Part shown: positions 48,501 to 60,090 of the stretch, in pieces | Layout of the letters: each line of letters begins with the position of its first letter | How positions within the stretch are numbered: position 1 is the stretch's first letter | Source: Scedosporium boydii | Lineage: Eukaryota > Ascomycota > Sordariomycetes > Microascales > Microascaceae | Assembly (NCBI GenBank): GCA_002221725.1 | Contig: NJFT01000008.1 | Span: 1 to 64,000 of the forward strand | DNA length: 64,000 nucleotides | Direction: 5' to 3' | Position numbers and translations under genes: made by a program | The notes under the pieces: model-generated | Seen by the model: only the letters and a program-made list of their open reading frames with translations | What the model was told of the DNA's origin: nothing | Database searches by the model: none

Positions 48501-51500
48501 GGAACTGCCTCTGGGTGAGGTTCAGCGGGTGTGATACCCACTGAGTCCTCAGCCCGCTCAACATCAACTGCCTTTTCGGCAGCAGCGGGCTCGGGTTCAG
48601 GCAGCGTGGGAGCTACTGCATCAGAAGCTACCGGCTCCTCAGGGGACCTCGTCTCAACCGCATCTTCAGCAGAAACTGCCTCTACATCGGGCTCAGGCAC
48701 CAGCTCCTCGGCCTGCTCAGTCTTGGCCACCTTTTCGGTGGTAGCAGGCTCTGATTCAATAGAAGCTACTACCAACTGCTCAGCCTGCTCGGTTTCGACC
48801 ACCTTTTCGGTGGCAGCAGTCTCGGGTTGGAGTTGGGCAGGTGGTACTTCTGCGTCAGAAGCCACAGCTTCCTCAGCCTTTTCGGAAGAAGTTAATTCAA
48901 CCTCAGCGAGAGTTACTGTTACTGCATCAACAGCTACCGGCTCCTCAGCCTGCTCGATCTTAGTTGCCTCTTCAGCCGCAACCAACTCTGGCTCGGGTTC
49001 AAGCGGAGCTCCTACCGCTGTCTCCTCGGTCTGCTCAGTGTTGACTACCATTTCGGAGGCAGCAGACTCTGGTTCGGGCTCAGCAGGAGTTACCACCGCC
49101 GTCTCTTCAGCCTGCTTGGCCTCAACCACCTTTTCGGCGGCAGCGGGCTCGGATTCGGCTTGAGCAGGAGTTACTGCTACATCAGAAGTCACCGGCTCCT
49201 CAACCTTTTCGGGAGAAGTTGGCTCTGGCTCGGTCTCGGCGGGGGCTACTGTATCGGGAACTGCTGGCTCCTCGGTCTGCTCGGGTTCAACCGCCTTTTC
49301 GGCGGCAGCTGGCTCCGGTTCGGGCTCTGCCACAACTTCAGGGGTAACAACGCTCACAGGGGCGGCTTCTGGCTCGGCTTCCGGAAAATCGGCCGCCAGA
49401 GTCTCGGTCTGCGCTTCTTCCACTGGATGGGGGTCGATTTGGGTAACCTCGGGCTCTTCAACAACAAGCGCCTTGTCTGCGACGGAGGCAGGAACCTCCG
49501 GCTCCGCAGACTCAGCAGCCTCAACAGCAGGTTCGGAAACCTGCTCAACGGCACGGGTTTCCTCCACCGGAGTAGCATCGGTCGCCTCGACGACCTCAGA
49601 AGGCAGAGAGGGAGTCTCAACCTCGGGTATTACAGCTTCGGCCGGCTCGTCAGAGACCTTGGGGGCCTCCTCGGTAACCTCAATAATTACGGCGGCTGCG
49701 GGAACCTCGACAGTCTCGGGAACGACGGTGTCGATGGGTGTCGTGTCTGTATTCAGGGCGTTTTCCGACTCGGACTCAGGGTGGGGAGTTTGATCATCGG
49801 CGCTAGCAGCGGGTGTTGCCACAGGCTCCTCAACAACCTCTTCAGCTTGAGTCTTCGCTGGTTGTGCTTTAATTTCCTGCACCTGGACCGCGGCGGGCTC
49901 AACTGCTTCCGGTTCGTCTTGAGTATCGGTTTCCTGGGTAAGATTCTTTTCATCTTCAACGACTTGTTCCTCGATGGAAGTAGCTTGGGTCGGTTCAGAT
50001 GCGGGTTGTGCGACGGATTCAGTTGTTGGCTCCTTCTCGGGCTCGTCGTTGGCCGGGGTATCTGTAACTATAGGTTGCTCCTTAGGTTGCTCCTCAACAA
50101 TGCTCTCAGCCGGCTTCTCTTCAGCCACTGGTCCCTCGGTAGCTTCTGGCTCTGCGACAATTTCCTTATCGTCCTTCGTTGCTTCCTGCTCTACCGCTTC
50201 ACCAGTCACCTCTGTCCTCTCCCCCTCTCGGATTACTGCTTCATCAGCAGCAGCCGCCGGTTGAGCTGCCTCAGTCTGCTTCTCCTCAACAGTGGGTTCC
50301 TCCTTAGGCTGCTCTACCTCAACCGCATTCTCCGCCTCAGGTTCTGCCTGTGGGCTCTCCTTGGACGCCTCCTCAGGGACATTCGAAACCTCAACAGCCA
50401 CGGGTTTGGTCGAGGTCTCTTCAACAGTCTGCTGAGTAGGAGTGGGTTTAATTGGTGCTTCAGCCTGGGCCTCTGCCACAGGTTCTACCTGTTCGCTCTC
50501 CCCAGACTCGTCGTCAGGGATGTTGATGTCCAAAACCTCAACTGGTGCGGGATCGGTCAAGGGTTCTTCAGTGCTCTCCTGGGTGGGAGTCGATTCAATC
50601 GGTGCTTCGGCCTCAATTTCAGCCTCGGCCTGTTCGAGTTCGACTGCGGGAGAGATCTCCTTGATCGTTTCGTCCTGCGCTGTCTCGTCTGTTACTTGCT
50701 CGTCCTGTTGAGAACCAGCCTCCTCAGTAGCAGGGGTTGGTTCAACAGGCTGTTCATAAACATCCTCATCTGCCGTAGTGCCCCTGATTTCAGTCTCTGA
50801 AGTTTCATCCTTTGCCTTGATCTCCGAAGTTATGTCATCAGAACGTGCCGTATCATCTGCGGTGCCTGCCTCGTCAGTCTGTGCCGGGGTAGCCTGTACC
50901 TCGTCCGTAGTAGCCGTTGCCTCATTATTGTCATTGACCTTGTCGTCAGTAGTCTCAGAAACCAGTTCCACGGAGCCAGCCGTAATCGCGTCGCCAGGTG
51001 CCGTCGTATCGTCCAATTTGCCGTCGTTAGAGTCCACAATACCCTGGGTGGGCGGCTCCTTAGGAGCCGTTGCCACCTCCACATTACCACCATCAATATT
51101 ATCATTATCGCCGCCCCCAGAACCAGATCGTACAGTCTCGCCATCCTCAATTACGTCTCGCTCCGTGAGTCCTGTTGATTCCTCACGCACGTCCGTAACG
51201 TTATGTGAAAGCACTAACGATGAACCACTACCATCCTGTACCACTCCTTTGTCTGATTGCGAAACGGATTCTCCCAAGTCTTGCGCAGCATCAGGGGTAT
51301 CGGGGGATGGGTGGAGGTTCTCACCTGTCTTCGCCTCTGCCCGCTTCTTCTCTTCGCCTGGAATCGGTCCTACAGTATCTTTACTCTCCTCTTCCTCTTC
51401 AGCCTTGGCTGCTTCGGCAGCGGCATCGGCGGCCTTGTCAGCCGGCTTATCTTCGCCAGCGGGAGCCGCCTTATCGTTCTCTTCGGCGTCAGCTGCTGCT

Positions 51501-54500
51501 GCCTCTTCCACAGGCTTCTCTTCAGTCGGTTTCTCATCTTCCTTAGCCTCGTCAGCTGCAGGAGCAGCTTCGTCCTCGACAGCGTTCTCGGTTTCAAGTG
51601 CAGGCTCATCCTTAACCTCAGCAACCTCTTCAGCTGGCTTGTCTTCCTCCACAGGCTTCTCTTCAGTCGGCTTCTCATCTTCCTTCGCCTCGTCAGCGGC
51701 AGGAGCAGATTCGTCCTCGGCCGCCTTCTCGGCTTCAGGCGCAGGCTCGTCCTTGGCCTCAGCAACCTCTTCAGCAGGCTTCTCTTCCTCCGTGGATTTC
51801 TGTTCTTCAACCGGTTTCTCTACCTCCGCAGGTTTCTCCTCTTCAATGGCTTTCTCCTCTTCAATGGCCTTCTCCTCTTCAATGGCCTTCTCCTCTTCAA
51901 TGGCCTTCTCCTCTTCAGCCGGCTTCTCCGCTGGTTTTTCTTCTTCGGAAGGCTTCTCTTCAATCGGGGCCGCTTCGGCGGTAGGCTTAGCCTCCTTAGG
52001 AGTGGCCTCGGCAGGAACTTCTACGGGGGCGTCTTCGACTGTCTTTTCCGCCGCGGCAGGAGCTACAGGCTCCTCGGCTGCTTTCTCTTGTTCAGCAGAC
52101 TCGTCTTCAGCGGGAGCAACCACGTCGTCGGCACGCTCAGCCGGCTTCTCCTCAGCAGGTTCTTCAACCGCGGGTTCTTCAACCGCAGCTTCAGGCCCCG
52201 GCTCGCCCTCGGCGCGCGCGTCCTTGGCCTCGGGTTGAGGTTCAGCAGCAGGCTCGTCCTTAGAGTCTGCCTCAACAGCAGGTGCCTCGTCTTTAGGCTC
52301 GGGTTCCGCTTCAGCTGGCTTTTCCTCAGCTGCGGGTGCCTCCTCAGGAGAAGCAGGAGCAGGCTCCTCGGTCGCCTTGACTTCTTCAACGGCCGCCGGG
52401 GTCGCTTCGACCTTCGCCTCAGACTCCACTGACTTCTCGACTTCAGCAGGCTTCTCGTCAACATCTGCCTGGGGGACTGGTGCCTCGTCCTTAGTCTCGG
52501 GCTCTGCTTCGACGGGCCTCTCTTCAACAGGAGCCTTATTCTCAGCGTCTGATTCTGGAACAGGTGGTTCGGCCTTAACCTCGGGCTCTCCTGTAGCTGG
52601 CTCTTCCTTGGCAGCGGGCTCCACCTCCTTAGGTGCATCCTTAGCAGCAGGCTCGATATTGTCAGCCTTTTCCTCGGCAGGAGGAGCTGAAGCATCCGCA
52701 TCTGGTTTGTCTTCCTCGACGACTGCCGGAGTCTCTTCGGGTTTAGCTTCAGGTTCTTCAGGCTTTTCGGGGTCATCGGGGGCAGTTTCTTCAGCACCCT
52801 CCACTTCGGCCGGAACAGCACTTTCAGGTTCGGCGATCTTCGCCTCACCAGAAGCATCCTCGGCAGACTTAGCTTCCTCAGCCTTCGGTGCAGCTTCAGG
52901 TTCCGTCTCGGCTTTGGCGACAGGCGCCTCCTCTACTGGAGTAGGCTCTTCGGTAGAAGTGATAGGCGCCTCGGTCGATACGGGTGCTTCAACTTCCTTG
53001 GTCTCCTCGGATGCCGGGGCCTCCTTCTCCGGTTCGGCGGCAGGCTCTTCCTTAGCTTCTTCGGTAGCGGCAGACACCGGCTCCTCCTTCGTCTCGATTT
53101 CCTCAGCCGGAGCTGTAACTTCCTTGACGGGTGTCTCCTTTGCAGCCTCATCAGAAGGCGCGACGACTGGTGCTGACTCAGGCTCAGGAGCAGTTTCCTT
53201 CGGGGCAGCTTCTTCTACCGACTCAGGCTCTGCCTTAGCTTCTACAGGAGCAGACTCAGAAACAGGCTCAGGCGCCGATACAGCAGCAGGCTCAGGAGTA
53301 GGCTCAGCAGCAGCCTCGGCTGTGGGCTCAGGAGTAGGCTCGGGAGCAGCCTCGGAAGCAGTCTCAATAGCAGGTTCGGGAGCAGCCTCCGCAACAGGCT
53401 CGGGAGTAGGCTCAGCAGCAGGCTCGGCTGCAGGTTCGGGAGTAGATTCGGCTGCGGGCTCTGGAGCAGCCTCCGCAGGAGGTTCGGGAGTAGGCTTAAC
53501 ATCAGGCTCAGGAGTAGACTCAATAGCGGGCTCGGGGGTGGCTTCCTCCTGTGGCTCCTTAGCAACAGGAGCATCTTCCTTAGACTCAGGCTTGGCATCG
53601 GTGTCAGGAGCCTCGGATACAGGCTCCACCTTCTGGTCAGCTTCCTCGGGCTTCTCCTCATCTTGGCTGGCGACCTGGGGCTCTTCCACCTGAGACTCAG
53701 CCGCGGCTGCTGGCGCAGGAGTAGATTTGTCTTCCTCGATAGCTTCCTTTGGAGGCTCAGGGGCAGAGGTCTCCTCCGGCTGAGGTTCGGCAGAAGCCTC
53801 CGGTTCAGCGACCGTTGCGTCGGCCTTCTCGTCACTGGTGGTCGGCGCGTCAGGCTCGGCAGGAACCTCGGGGGCCTTCTCCTCTTCAGCGTCCTTAGAC
53901 TCTGCCACCGGTTCGGGAGCTTCCTCAGGAGCCTTTTCCGCCGTCTCAATCTCAGCGCCCTTGTCCTCCGGCTCCGTAGGAGCCTCGGGTTCGAGCTCAA
54001 CAGCGTTCTTGTCATCTGCGGGAGCGGGAGCGGGAGCGGGTTCTTCGGGCTCAGTGGCAGCGGGTTCTTCGACAGGAGCAGTCTCGGGCTCTGCAAGTTT
54101 CTCCGCAACTGCCTCTACCGGGGCAGCGGTCTCCTCCTTCTCGTCAGCAAGAGCATCGGCGGGAGATTCTTCGGGTTTGGCTTCTTCTCCCTCCTTCTCC
54201 GTCGTCTCGGCAGGCTTCTCCTCGGCAGTTTCTGCCGTGGCAGCTGGGGCTTCTTCGGAAACACCCGCAGGTGTTTCCTTTGAGGGTTCTGTGGTCTTCG
54301 GGTCCTCAGCTGGAGTTTCAGGCTCCACGGCGGGGGTGGGCTTTGGGGTTGGCTCTAGGGCGGCTACTGGCTCCTCCTTAGATGCCGCCGTCTCCTCAGG
54401 CTCCTCTTTCTTTGCTTCTGGAGCTTCGACCTCGGCGGGTTCAGGGAGAGCAGATTCAGCAGGGGCAGCGGGCTCCTCGACGGCCTTCTCTTCTTCCTTG

Positions 54501-56249
54501 TCATCGACGGCCGCTTGCACAGGAGCCTCAACCTCCTCATCTTCACCTGGAGTTTCTTCAGAAGCAGCGGGAGCTTCAACTTCGGCTGCAGGTGCGGGCG
54601 CATCAGCCACAGCATGTGGAGCATCTGAAGGAGGTGCCTCGGATTCCACAGACTCTGAAGCCGGCTCTTCGGCAGTCGGGGCTGCATCAACGGCAGGAGT
54701 GCCCTCTACCGCAGCTTCTGGAGCGTCCTTAATCGCTACTTCTTCCGTGACAATCTCGGCTTCCTTGGTTGCCGGGCCTTCTTCCGCAGCAGCCTTATCT
54801 TCTTTGGCTGCAGGAGCTTCTTCAGCAACAGCCTCAGCCTCCTTAGCTACGGGGGCTTCTTCCGTTGCAGCTTCGTCCTCCTTGGCCGCAGGAGCTTCTT
54901 CAGCAACGGTTTCAGCCCCCTTAGCTTCAGGAACTTCATCAGTGACGACTTCGGGCTCCTTAGTTATAGGAGCTTCTTCGGCGACAGCCTTAGCTTCCTT
55001 CGCTGCAGGGGCTTCTTCCGTAGCATCTTCGTCCTCCTTGGCTATAGGAGCTTCTTCAGCGACAGCCTCATCCTCCTTGGTGGTAGGAGCTTCTTCCGCA
55101 ACGGCAGCGGGAGCCGGCTCCTCCTTAGGTTCCTCGACGGCACCCTCCGCGGGGGCCTCCTCAGGAGCAGAATCTTTCGATTCCTCCGATGGAACAGACT
55201 CGGCTTCGTCAGCCTTGGGCTCTTCCGTCGGCGCTGGCGGTTCTGTTGCCTCCTCGGCCGGCTGTTCCGGCTCAGCAGCGGGTTCCGGTGTGGTCGCAGC
55301 TTCTACCTCGGGTGGAACGGGCTCCGCGGCGGGCGGAGGTGGAGGTGGAGGTGGAGGCGGAGGTGCTGTAGCTCCATCGTCTTCGGCGGCAACAATACCT
55401 CGAGACGCGGGAGGTGGAGGGGGCTCTTCCTGTCCCTTGCCCTTCTTGCCCTTTTTGGCCTTCTCCTTCTTCTTTCCCTTCTTAGTTAGGAGAGCCCAGT
55501 CGTCTTCAGGCTCCTCTGGCGGTGCCACTGCCTCACTAGATTCGGCAGCAGCCGGGGGTTCGGGTGCAGGCTTGGGTTCAGGCTCAGGCTCCTCCTGAGC
55601 CTTTCCTTTCTTCCCTTTCTTGCCCTTCTTCTTCTTTGTTGGCAGAGCCCATTCTTCTATAGCGTCCTCTGAAGGCCCCGCTGCCTCAGTAGGTTCGACA
55701 ACAGTCTCTACTTCGGGTGCGGGTACAGGTGCAGATTCGGGTTCAGTGTCCTCCGGGATCTTTCCTTTCTTCCCCTTCTTGCCCTTCTTCTTCTTGCTGA
55801 CTGGTTCACCCCAGGGATCTTCGCCGTTCTCTGGCTCCGCCGCCTTGGGAGATTCGGCAACGGCTTCCACTTCGGGCTGGAGCTCGGGCTCGGGCTCAGG
55901 CTCAAATCCCTTCGCCTTGCCCTTGCCCTTCTTCTTCTCCCTTTTCGCCTTCTTGCTCAACTTCGGCGTGAACTGAGCTGGCTCCTCGCCCTCGCCACCA
56001 TTCTGGCCTTCTACACCTATTGGTCTGTTAGCTACGTGCTCTCACACGTCGCCGGGAGTGGGATGCCCAATGCCCCATTCCTGTCGTCCAATGCAACGGG
56101 GAGTGGGGAAGGTGCTCACCATTTCCATTTAATTCGTCGGTAGAGTCCTCTGGCTCAAAGAATTTAACCTCTTCGAACTCTTGATATTGTACGTTGTGCT
56201 CGAGATCTGCCCTGTGAGGACAGAACTCAATAGGTGCCTCAGAGCTCAT
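36593..56249 (-). CDS. Giant repetitive Glu/Ala/Pro-rich protein, leashin/involucrin-repeat-like candidate
   Basis: Two exons, 56249-56120 and 56016-36593, join to about 6517 residues (roughly 690 kDa). The 103-bp intron has donor GTGAGC, branch GCTAAC and acceptor AATAG, and the join reads ELNGNG then VEGQNGGEGEEP. ATG 56249 (MSSEAPIEFCPHRADLEHN) is the first plausible start; a start at 55960 is only TTG. Layout: short acidic leader; three Lys-rich repeats with Trp (W-x-x-x-TKKKKGKKGKKGK type, ~62-236); proline run; then ~5700 residues dominated by Glu, Ala, Pro, Val, Thr in many repeat families with few aromatics; a single hydrophobic segment (GWIVGAVAAGAAVAGGLVAA, ~5986-6007); a basic Arg/Ser/Glu tail (~6239-6517) ending KRFFTSTT. 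Most of it is probably disordered. Fungal leashins, which tether Woronin bodies or the septal pore, share this size, composition and a functional C-terminal part; the assignment is inference and a separate cell-surface or scaffold role is possible. Confidence 0.8.
45190..45480 (-). repeat. In-frame ~33-36-residue repeat block, about three copies
   Basis: Copies carry VPT-x-DT-x-x-PVPAP, then an IEEPV-type step and PVVEEA/PAVGEAAEVP (about residues 3555-3652 of the giant protein). The underlying DNA also repeats (AGGAGCAGGAACAGGAG-like), so the duplication is moderately recent. Confidence 0.65.
47930..49300 (-). repeat. Degenerate repeat block, ~30-40-residue unit (giant protein residues ~2282-2739)
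   Basis: More than ten imperfect copies of a unit with PEPEPAAAEKVVE, a TEQAEEPV step and SDAVT-type sequence. Unit length varies but is always a multiple of three bases. The divergence between copies suggests older expansions than those at 51503-51913. Confidence 0.65.
51503..51790 (-). repeat. 141-bp in-frame tandem duplication, about two copies
   Basis: A 47-residue unit running from EDEKPTEEKPVEEDKP through AEEVAEVKDEPA to EDEAAPAADEAK is present as two nearly identical copies plus a partial one (giant protein ~1452-1548). High DNA identity suggests recent unequal exchange. Confidence 0.75.
51842..51913 (-). repeat. 18-bp tandem repeat, four copies (KAIEEE)
   Basis: Four head-to-tail 18-bp units differ by a single base and encode (KAIEEE)4 of the giant protein (~1411-1435). 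Near-perfect identity marks it as a likely length-polymorphic site. Confidence 0.9.
53270..53560 (-). repeat. Pro-Glu-Ala repeat block (PTPEPAAE type)
   Basis: About a dozen copies of an 8-residue theme such as PTPEPAAE, APEPAIE and STPEPAAE occur at residues ~862-959 of the giant protein. The DNA is a minisatellite-like run of GGCTCAGGAGTAGGCTC-type units. Confidence 0.8.
54740..55130 (-). repeat. 14-residue repeat block (AVAEEAPAAKEDEA)
   Basis: About nine copies of a 13-15-residue unit close to AVAEEAPAAKEDEA occur at residues ~339-469 of the giant protein. Charge alternates regularly (EE then K then ED), which could form helices or act as spacer. Confidence 0.8.
55335..55364 (-). repeat. 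GGAGGT hexamer run encoding a polyproline stretch
   Basis: Five near-perfect GGAGGT hexamers on the + strand encode about 10 consecutive prolines in the giant protein, just after the Lys-rich N-terminal repeats. Such runs often bind SH3, WW or profilin proteins; that role is inference. Confidence 0.85.
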
Positions 56250-59200
56250 ACTTTTCTCCGACTCCGCTCTCCCACTAGCTGCCTCGTCTTCTTCTCAACC
56301 TTGGGAAAGGGAGGGACCTCTGTGAAGAAAAGGAAGAATAGTCCTTAGAGGGGGGGGAGATGTTGTAGTGACTACAGCTTCAGAAAGCACTCTTATTAAC
56401 TTCTATCCAAGAGCTCCAATGATCTTGCTTGGGCTGATGTGTCCAGGGGTATTCTCTCTCTGTTGAACACAAGACACCCCCTAGCTGGGCAAGGACAAGA
56501 AAGCACTAACAGGGTAAAATGCGCAAAAGAGGGTATCGTGCAGTAGCAGGGTGTGGAAATGCTGGACAGAATAATTCGAAAAACAAAAAAATTATGTCGC
56601 GAATATGATTATGATGAAAGTGTGGTCTTTGGTTTGTTCGTCTTGACACCTCAAGTATGAGATGGCAGGCGGTGTATAATTCGATGGCTGAACAGGAAGC
56701 AAAAGCACAGGTCAATCGTCAAGGGCTATCTTGCTTCGTATGCAGTCGTCTCGTTTCTCGTTGGACAGCATGAGAACTGGGGAAAACAAATCGTGCCTTC
56801 GTGTTCTCGTCAAAAAAAGTATATCACTGGAAGAGTTTTGTGGGCTCTTTCAGAAAAGATGATTGAGTAGAGTGTAGAAAATGGGGAGTCTCTGTGAGAG
56901 AAATCAACGGGGAGTGAGACTAGAAAAGGCAAGAATCAACAAGATTGCATACAAACTCGGGTCCGCCTGGCATGGAGTGACGGACCAGGGTCCTTCAGTC
57001 CTTGCTCCGATGCTTCCCTTGACCAGTAGAGTGGAGAAGAGCTAGCCAGACCGGCAAGGGGTTCTGTTAGGATGGACAAGGATGCATACGCCCCCCAGAA
57101 CGAACCAACTTGGCAACGACGACTCCAGTTTGAGAAAACAGAGTCTGCTCAAGTGATCATCCCCATGTTATCTGTCGTCAAGCCATTGGGCGTCATCAGG
57201 GTACTGGCGCCACGTTGACGATGTAATTGGGCACGGAAGTGAGATGCGAGGGTTTTAGGTCTTTGGCTGTGGATCCTATATAATTACAGTCTGGTGTGCC
57301 GTACAGCTACCTGAGCTATGGATCAACGATCGGAATACATAAATAATGGATGGAGCTCGAGGTGGATGATGCAGAGTACCAGCTGCACACTCTACTTCGA
57401 AGAAACTCATCCACCCCCAATCTAGGAGCTCCACCATTGCAAATGAGGACACAAAACTAGGGGATTAAGCAACAATTGGGGTCGGCAGAGATGCCGAGGG
57501 TACGGTAGTACGGGACGTGGTGAGGAATCAAGATAAAAAGCAGGGAAATCACGGAATACCGTCCGGATATAGGCCACACGATGGGGGAGACGGGACATGG
57601 AGGGATGCATAAAGGAGCAAGCAGAACAATTGGCTCATTGCTAGATTTGGACCAACGGGAAGCTGGGCAGTGGGGAATATACAAAACGATGCTGTGTTGT
57701 TCAACCACGGATTGTGATTGTGTGCGCTCTTGTATTGGCCATTTTGTTGAATACGTTGTGATATATTTTCGTATCAGGCCGCGGCTGTGTTGACCCATCG
57801 GGCAAGGTATTCCTCGTTAGGCTCAGCGATGTTAGTGCTGTGATATGATGGACAGATATAAGCTCAGCGAGGCCATAATAGATGCCGTTGACACTGCTTC
57901 GCAGTCGCCGGGTGGTGCGGCTGGCAAAGACAGGCTTTCCAAAGGTGAAGGATGGCCAGGCTAGGCTTCGAGCATCGCCTGGCACTCATTGGACGAAGGC
58001 GCTAAACAATGAGGCACCCTTCCTCGCAAACCGCGCAGTGGTTCCTGGCGGGAGGCAATTTGGGCTCATTGGGTATGAAGATTCAATGTGAAGATGGGGT
58101 AAATGCACATTGCATTGTGATCGATGGCTGGGATTGGGCGGGAATGAAACGTTGTGGGCGCCACGGTTGATTGGGCCTGGCCACAGCACAACAGGCAGGT
58201 CAGGAAAAGGGCCCAGACGTAATTGTTTGTGCATCCCAGATGCCTAGTCGGTCCACTGGGGTAAAAATGGCGACTTTCTATTTGACTTGTCGTATGGTTG
58301 GAGCGCATTGAAGTGCCCGTTTCGGACCGCAGGGTTTGCTGAGTGGTTTCTTCTGGTTCTTCTGGACGCAGTGGGTTAGTCAGTGTGCAACGTGGCTCGC
58401 CTCCAGCAGCCTCGCCTAGACGGCTCCTGCAGAAATGCGACCACTTGCGGCGGAATTCGCAGGTCGAGCAGATTAGGGTAACGTCTGTGGGTTGTTTCGA
58501 TCCGACAATGAGAGGCACTTCTGCCCGATGTGAGGGATATATCTCCAAGTAGAGAATACTCGGCCGACGATGAGCTTTCCGGCCAAGTCCTTCGTATGAT
58601 TCTAAGACAGCTCGGAAGGATGTAGAAGTTCAGCTAGCGGACGTCCCGAGTTCACAACAAAACATCAATATAAACAAGCAGGCTTTTAATGTTAGGTTGC
58701 CAGGCTACCCACTGATTTGGTCCAAACGGGGAGCTGTGGTGATAACATTCATGGATGGGTAATTTGGTAAAGACAGCCCCAAGGCGGGCAATTGCCAGGG
58801 GGTTTGATTAGGGTTGACTAGGGCGGTAACGGTGGCGGTCATTGAATTTTGCTTGGAGTATCGAGAGTTCTCATGTACATACACCAATATAGTACTCTGT
58901 GGCAGGCGACTACTTCATCATAGTGTAGTTTACACTATTGGAATGGCAGGAATTACCTGGTGCGTGCTCATCGTACCAATACCTTTTGGATGAGAAACCT
59001 CAAGATGAGGTCATTTGCGTGAGTACTTCATGTACGAAGTACGAGTCCACTACATAGTACTATTTCTCATGCTGATACGATCACCAGTGGACCAGTGCAC
59101 TCACTACATGCGAAGTACGAGGCACAAACGACGCATGCAGTTTGACTGCGTGACCAGGAGAGGTACCGCCTGTCCCTGCTAACCGGCTCCTGCCAAACTC

Positions 59201-59675
59201 AATTTCTGATATCCATTTCAAATCGAAGCCAACCGCCGTTGAAGAAGGCACCGACCTTCGGAGCTTGGTGGCTGAACCGCCCGGACCGGAGAGTGGCACA
59301 GTACAATACCGCCCGCTAAATACTCAACTCAACAGCCGAACAGCAGAACAGCAGAAGCCGAGTGCTCTCACCTCGCTCCAATTCATTCCGTCTTGGATCA
59401 GATTGATGCTGCCAGGATCGCCCTAGTACTTCGTGTAATCAAACCAATTTGATAATAGTCTATCAGCTCTGTCGACCTCGTACGAAGTATGCGTGTGAGG
59501 TACGAGGCCAAGCACGATTAGGTACACCAAGGATCTTGCCGTTCGCTCCACAACTCCTTCCCCCCACCACCACAATTGCACAAGTGTCGCCCACATGTGG
59601 ATTTGGGGGTCCCTGCCAGGTGAAGGCGCAAAGGTCCATCTCTGCCTTCGCCTGGCTTCTCCAGATTACACCCCG

Positions 59676-59697
59676 TACTTCGTACTTCGTACTTCGA
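59676..59697 (+). repeat. TACTTCG heptamer, three tandem copies
   Basis: Three consecutive TACTTCG units (third followed by AT) give two overlapping TACTTCGTA sites. It is the longest array of the recurring motif in the window. Confidence 0.9.
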
Positions 59698-59972
59698 TAG
59701 GGTGAATGTGTAAGTTCATTCATTCCAATTGTCATACATATTGACCTTTACACTCAGACTCGTGACAAATATCGAATGTACGTATGAAGTAGACACTTCT
59801 TCTCTATACAAAGTATGCCTACACACCGTTGAGCACAACATCTCAACGAGCTCTTGCTCCCAATGTAGCTATACCCGCGCATCACAGGCGTGTTGGGCAT
59901 CAACAACAATATGGGCGTCCGGAACAACTGGCTGTACAACAAATGCGTAATACATCGCAAAGAAGGGGTGCC

Positions 59973-60003
59973 AAAAAAGAAAAAGAAAAAAAAAAAAAAA
60001 AAA
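59973..60003 (+). repeat. A-rich simple sequence
   Basis: About 30 bases of A with three G interruptions, in non-coding DNA. Confidence 0.85.
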
Positions 60004-60068
60004 CCTCCACGCCACATCTGACACATGAAATTTTCTCTCATCAAGATTGGAGAGCTGCATGAACAACA

Positions 60069-60090
60069 ATGCCCTGCTATAGCAGGGCAT
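60069..60090. repeat. 22-bp perfect palindrome
   Basis: ATGCCCTGCTA is followed directly by its reverse complement TAGCAGGGCAT. There is no spacer and no mismatch. It lies between genes, about 850 bp beyond the 3' end of SNF7. Confidence 0.9.

Noticed and set aside
51842..51913. CRISPR-like array
   Set aside because: The 18-bp units are contiguous without spacers, are in frame in a protein gene, and the organism is a fungus.
38562..55598. Long + strand open frames (up to 586 codons, Ser/Ala/Thr-rich) opposite the giant gene
   Set aside because: They are antisense shadows. Reading Glu/Ala/Pro/Val codons backwards gives Ser/Ala/Gly-rich frames without stops. They have no splice logic or family features.
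55960..55962. Giant gene start at 55960
   Set aside because: The codon is TTG. An upstream ATG exon (56249-56120) joins through a canonical intron.
58066..58548. 160-codon minus-strand frame in the spacer next to the giant gene
   Set aside because: It is low-information Cys/Thr/Ser-rich text, without signal peptide logic or conserved motif. Its opposite strand is also open.
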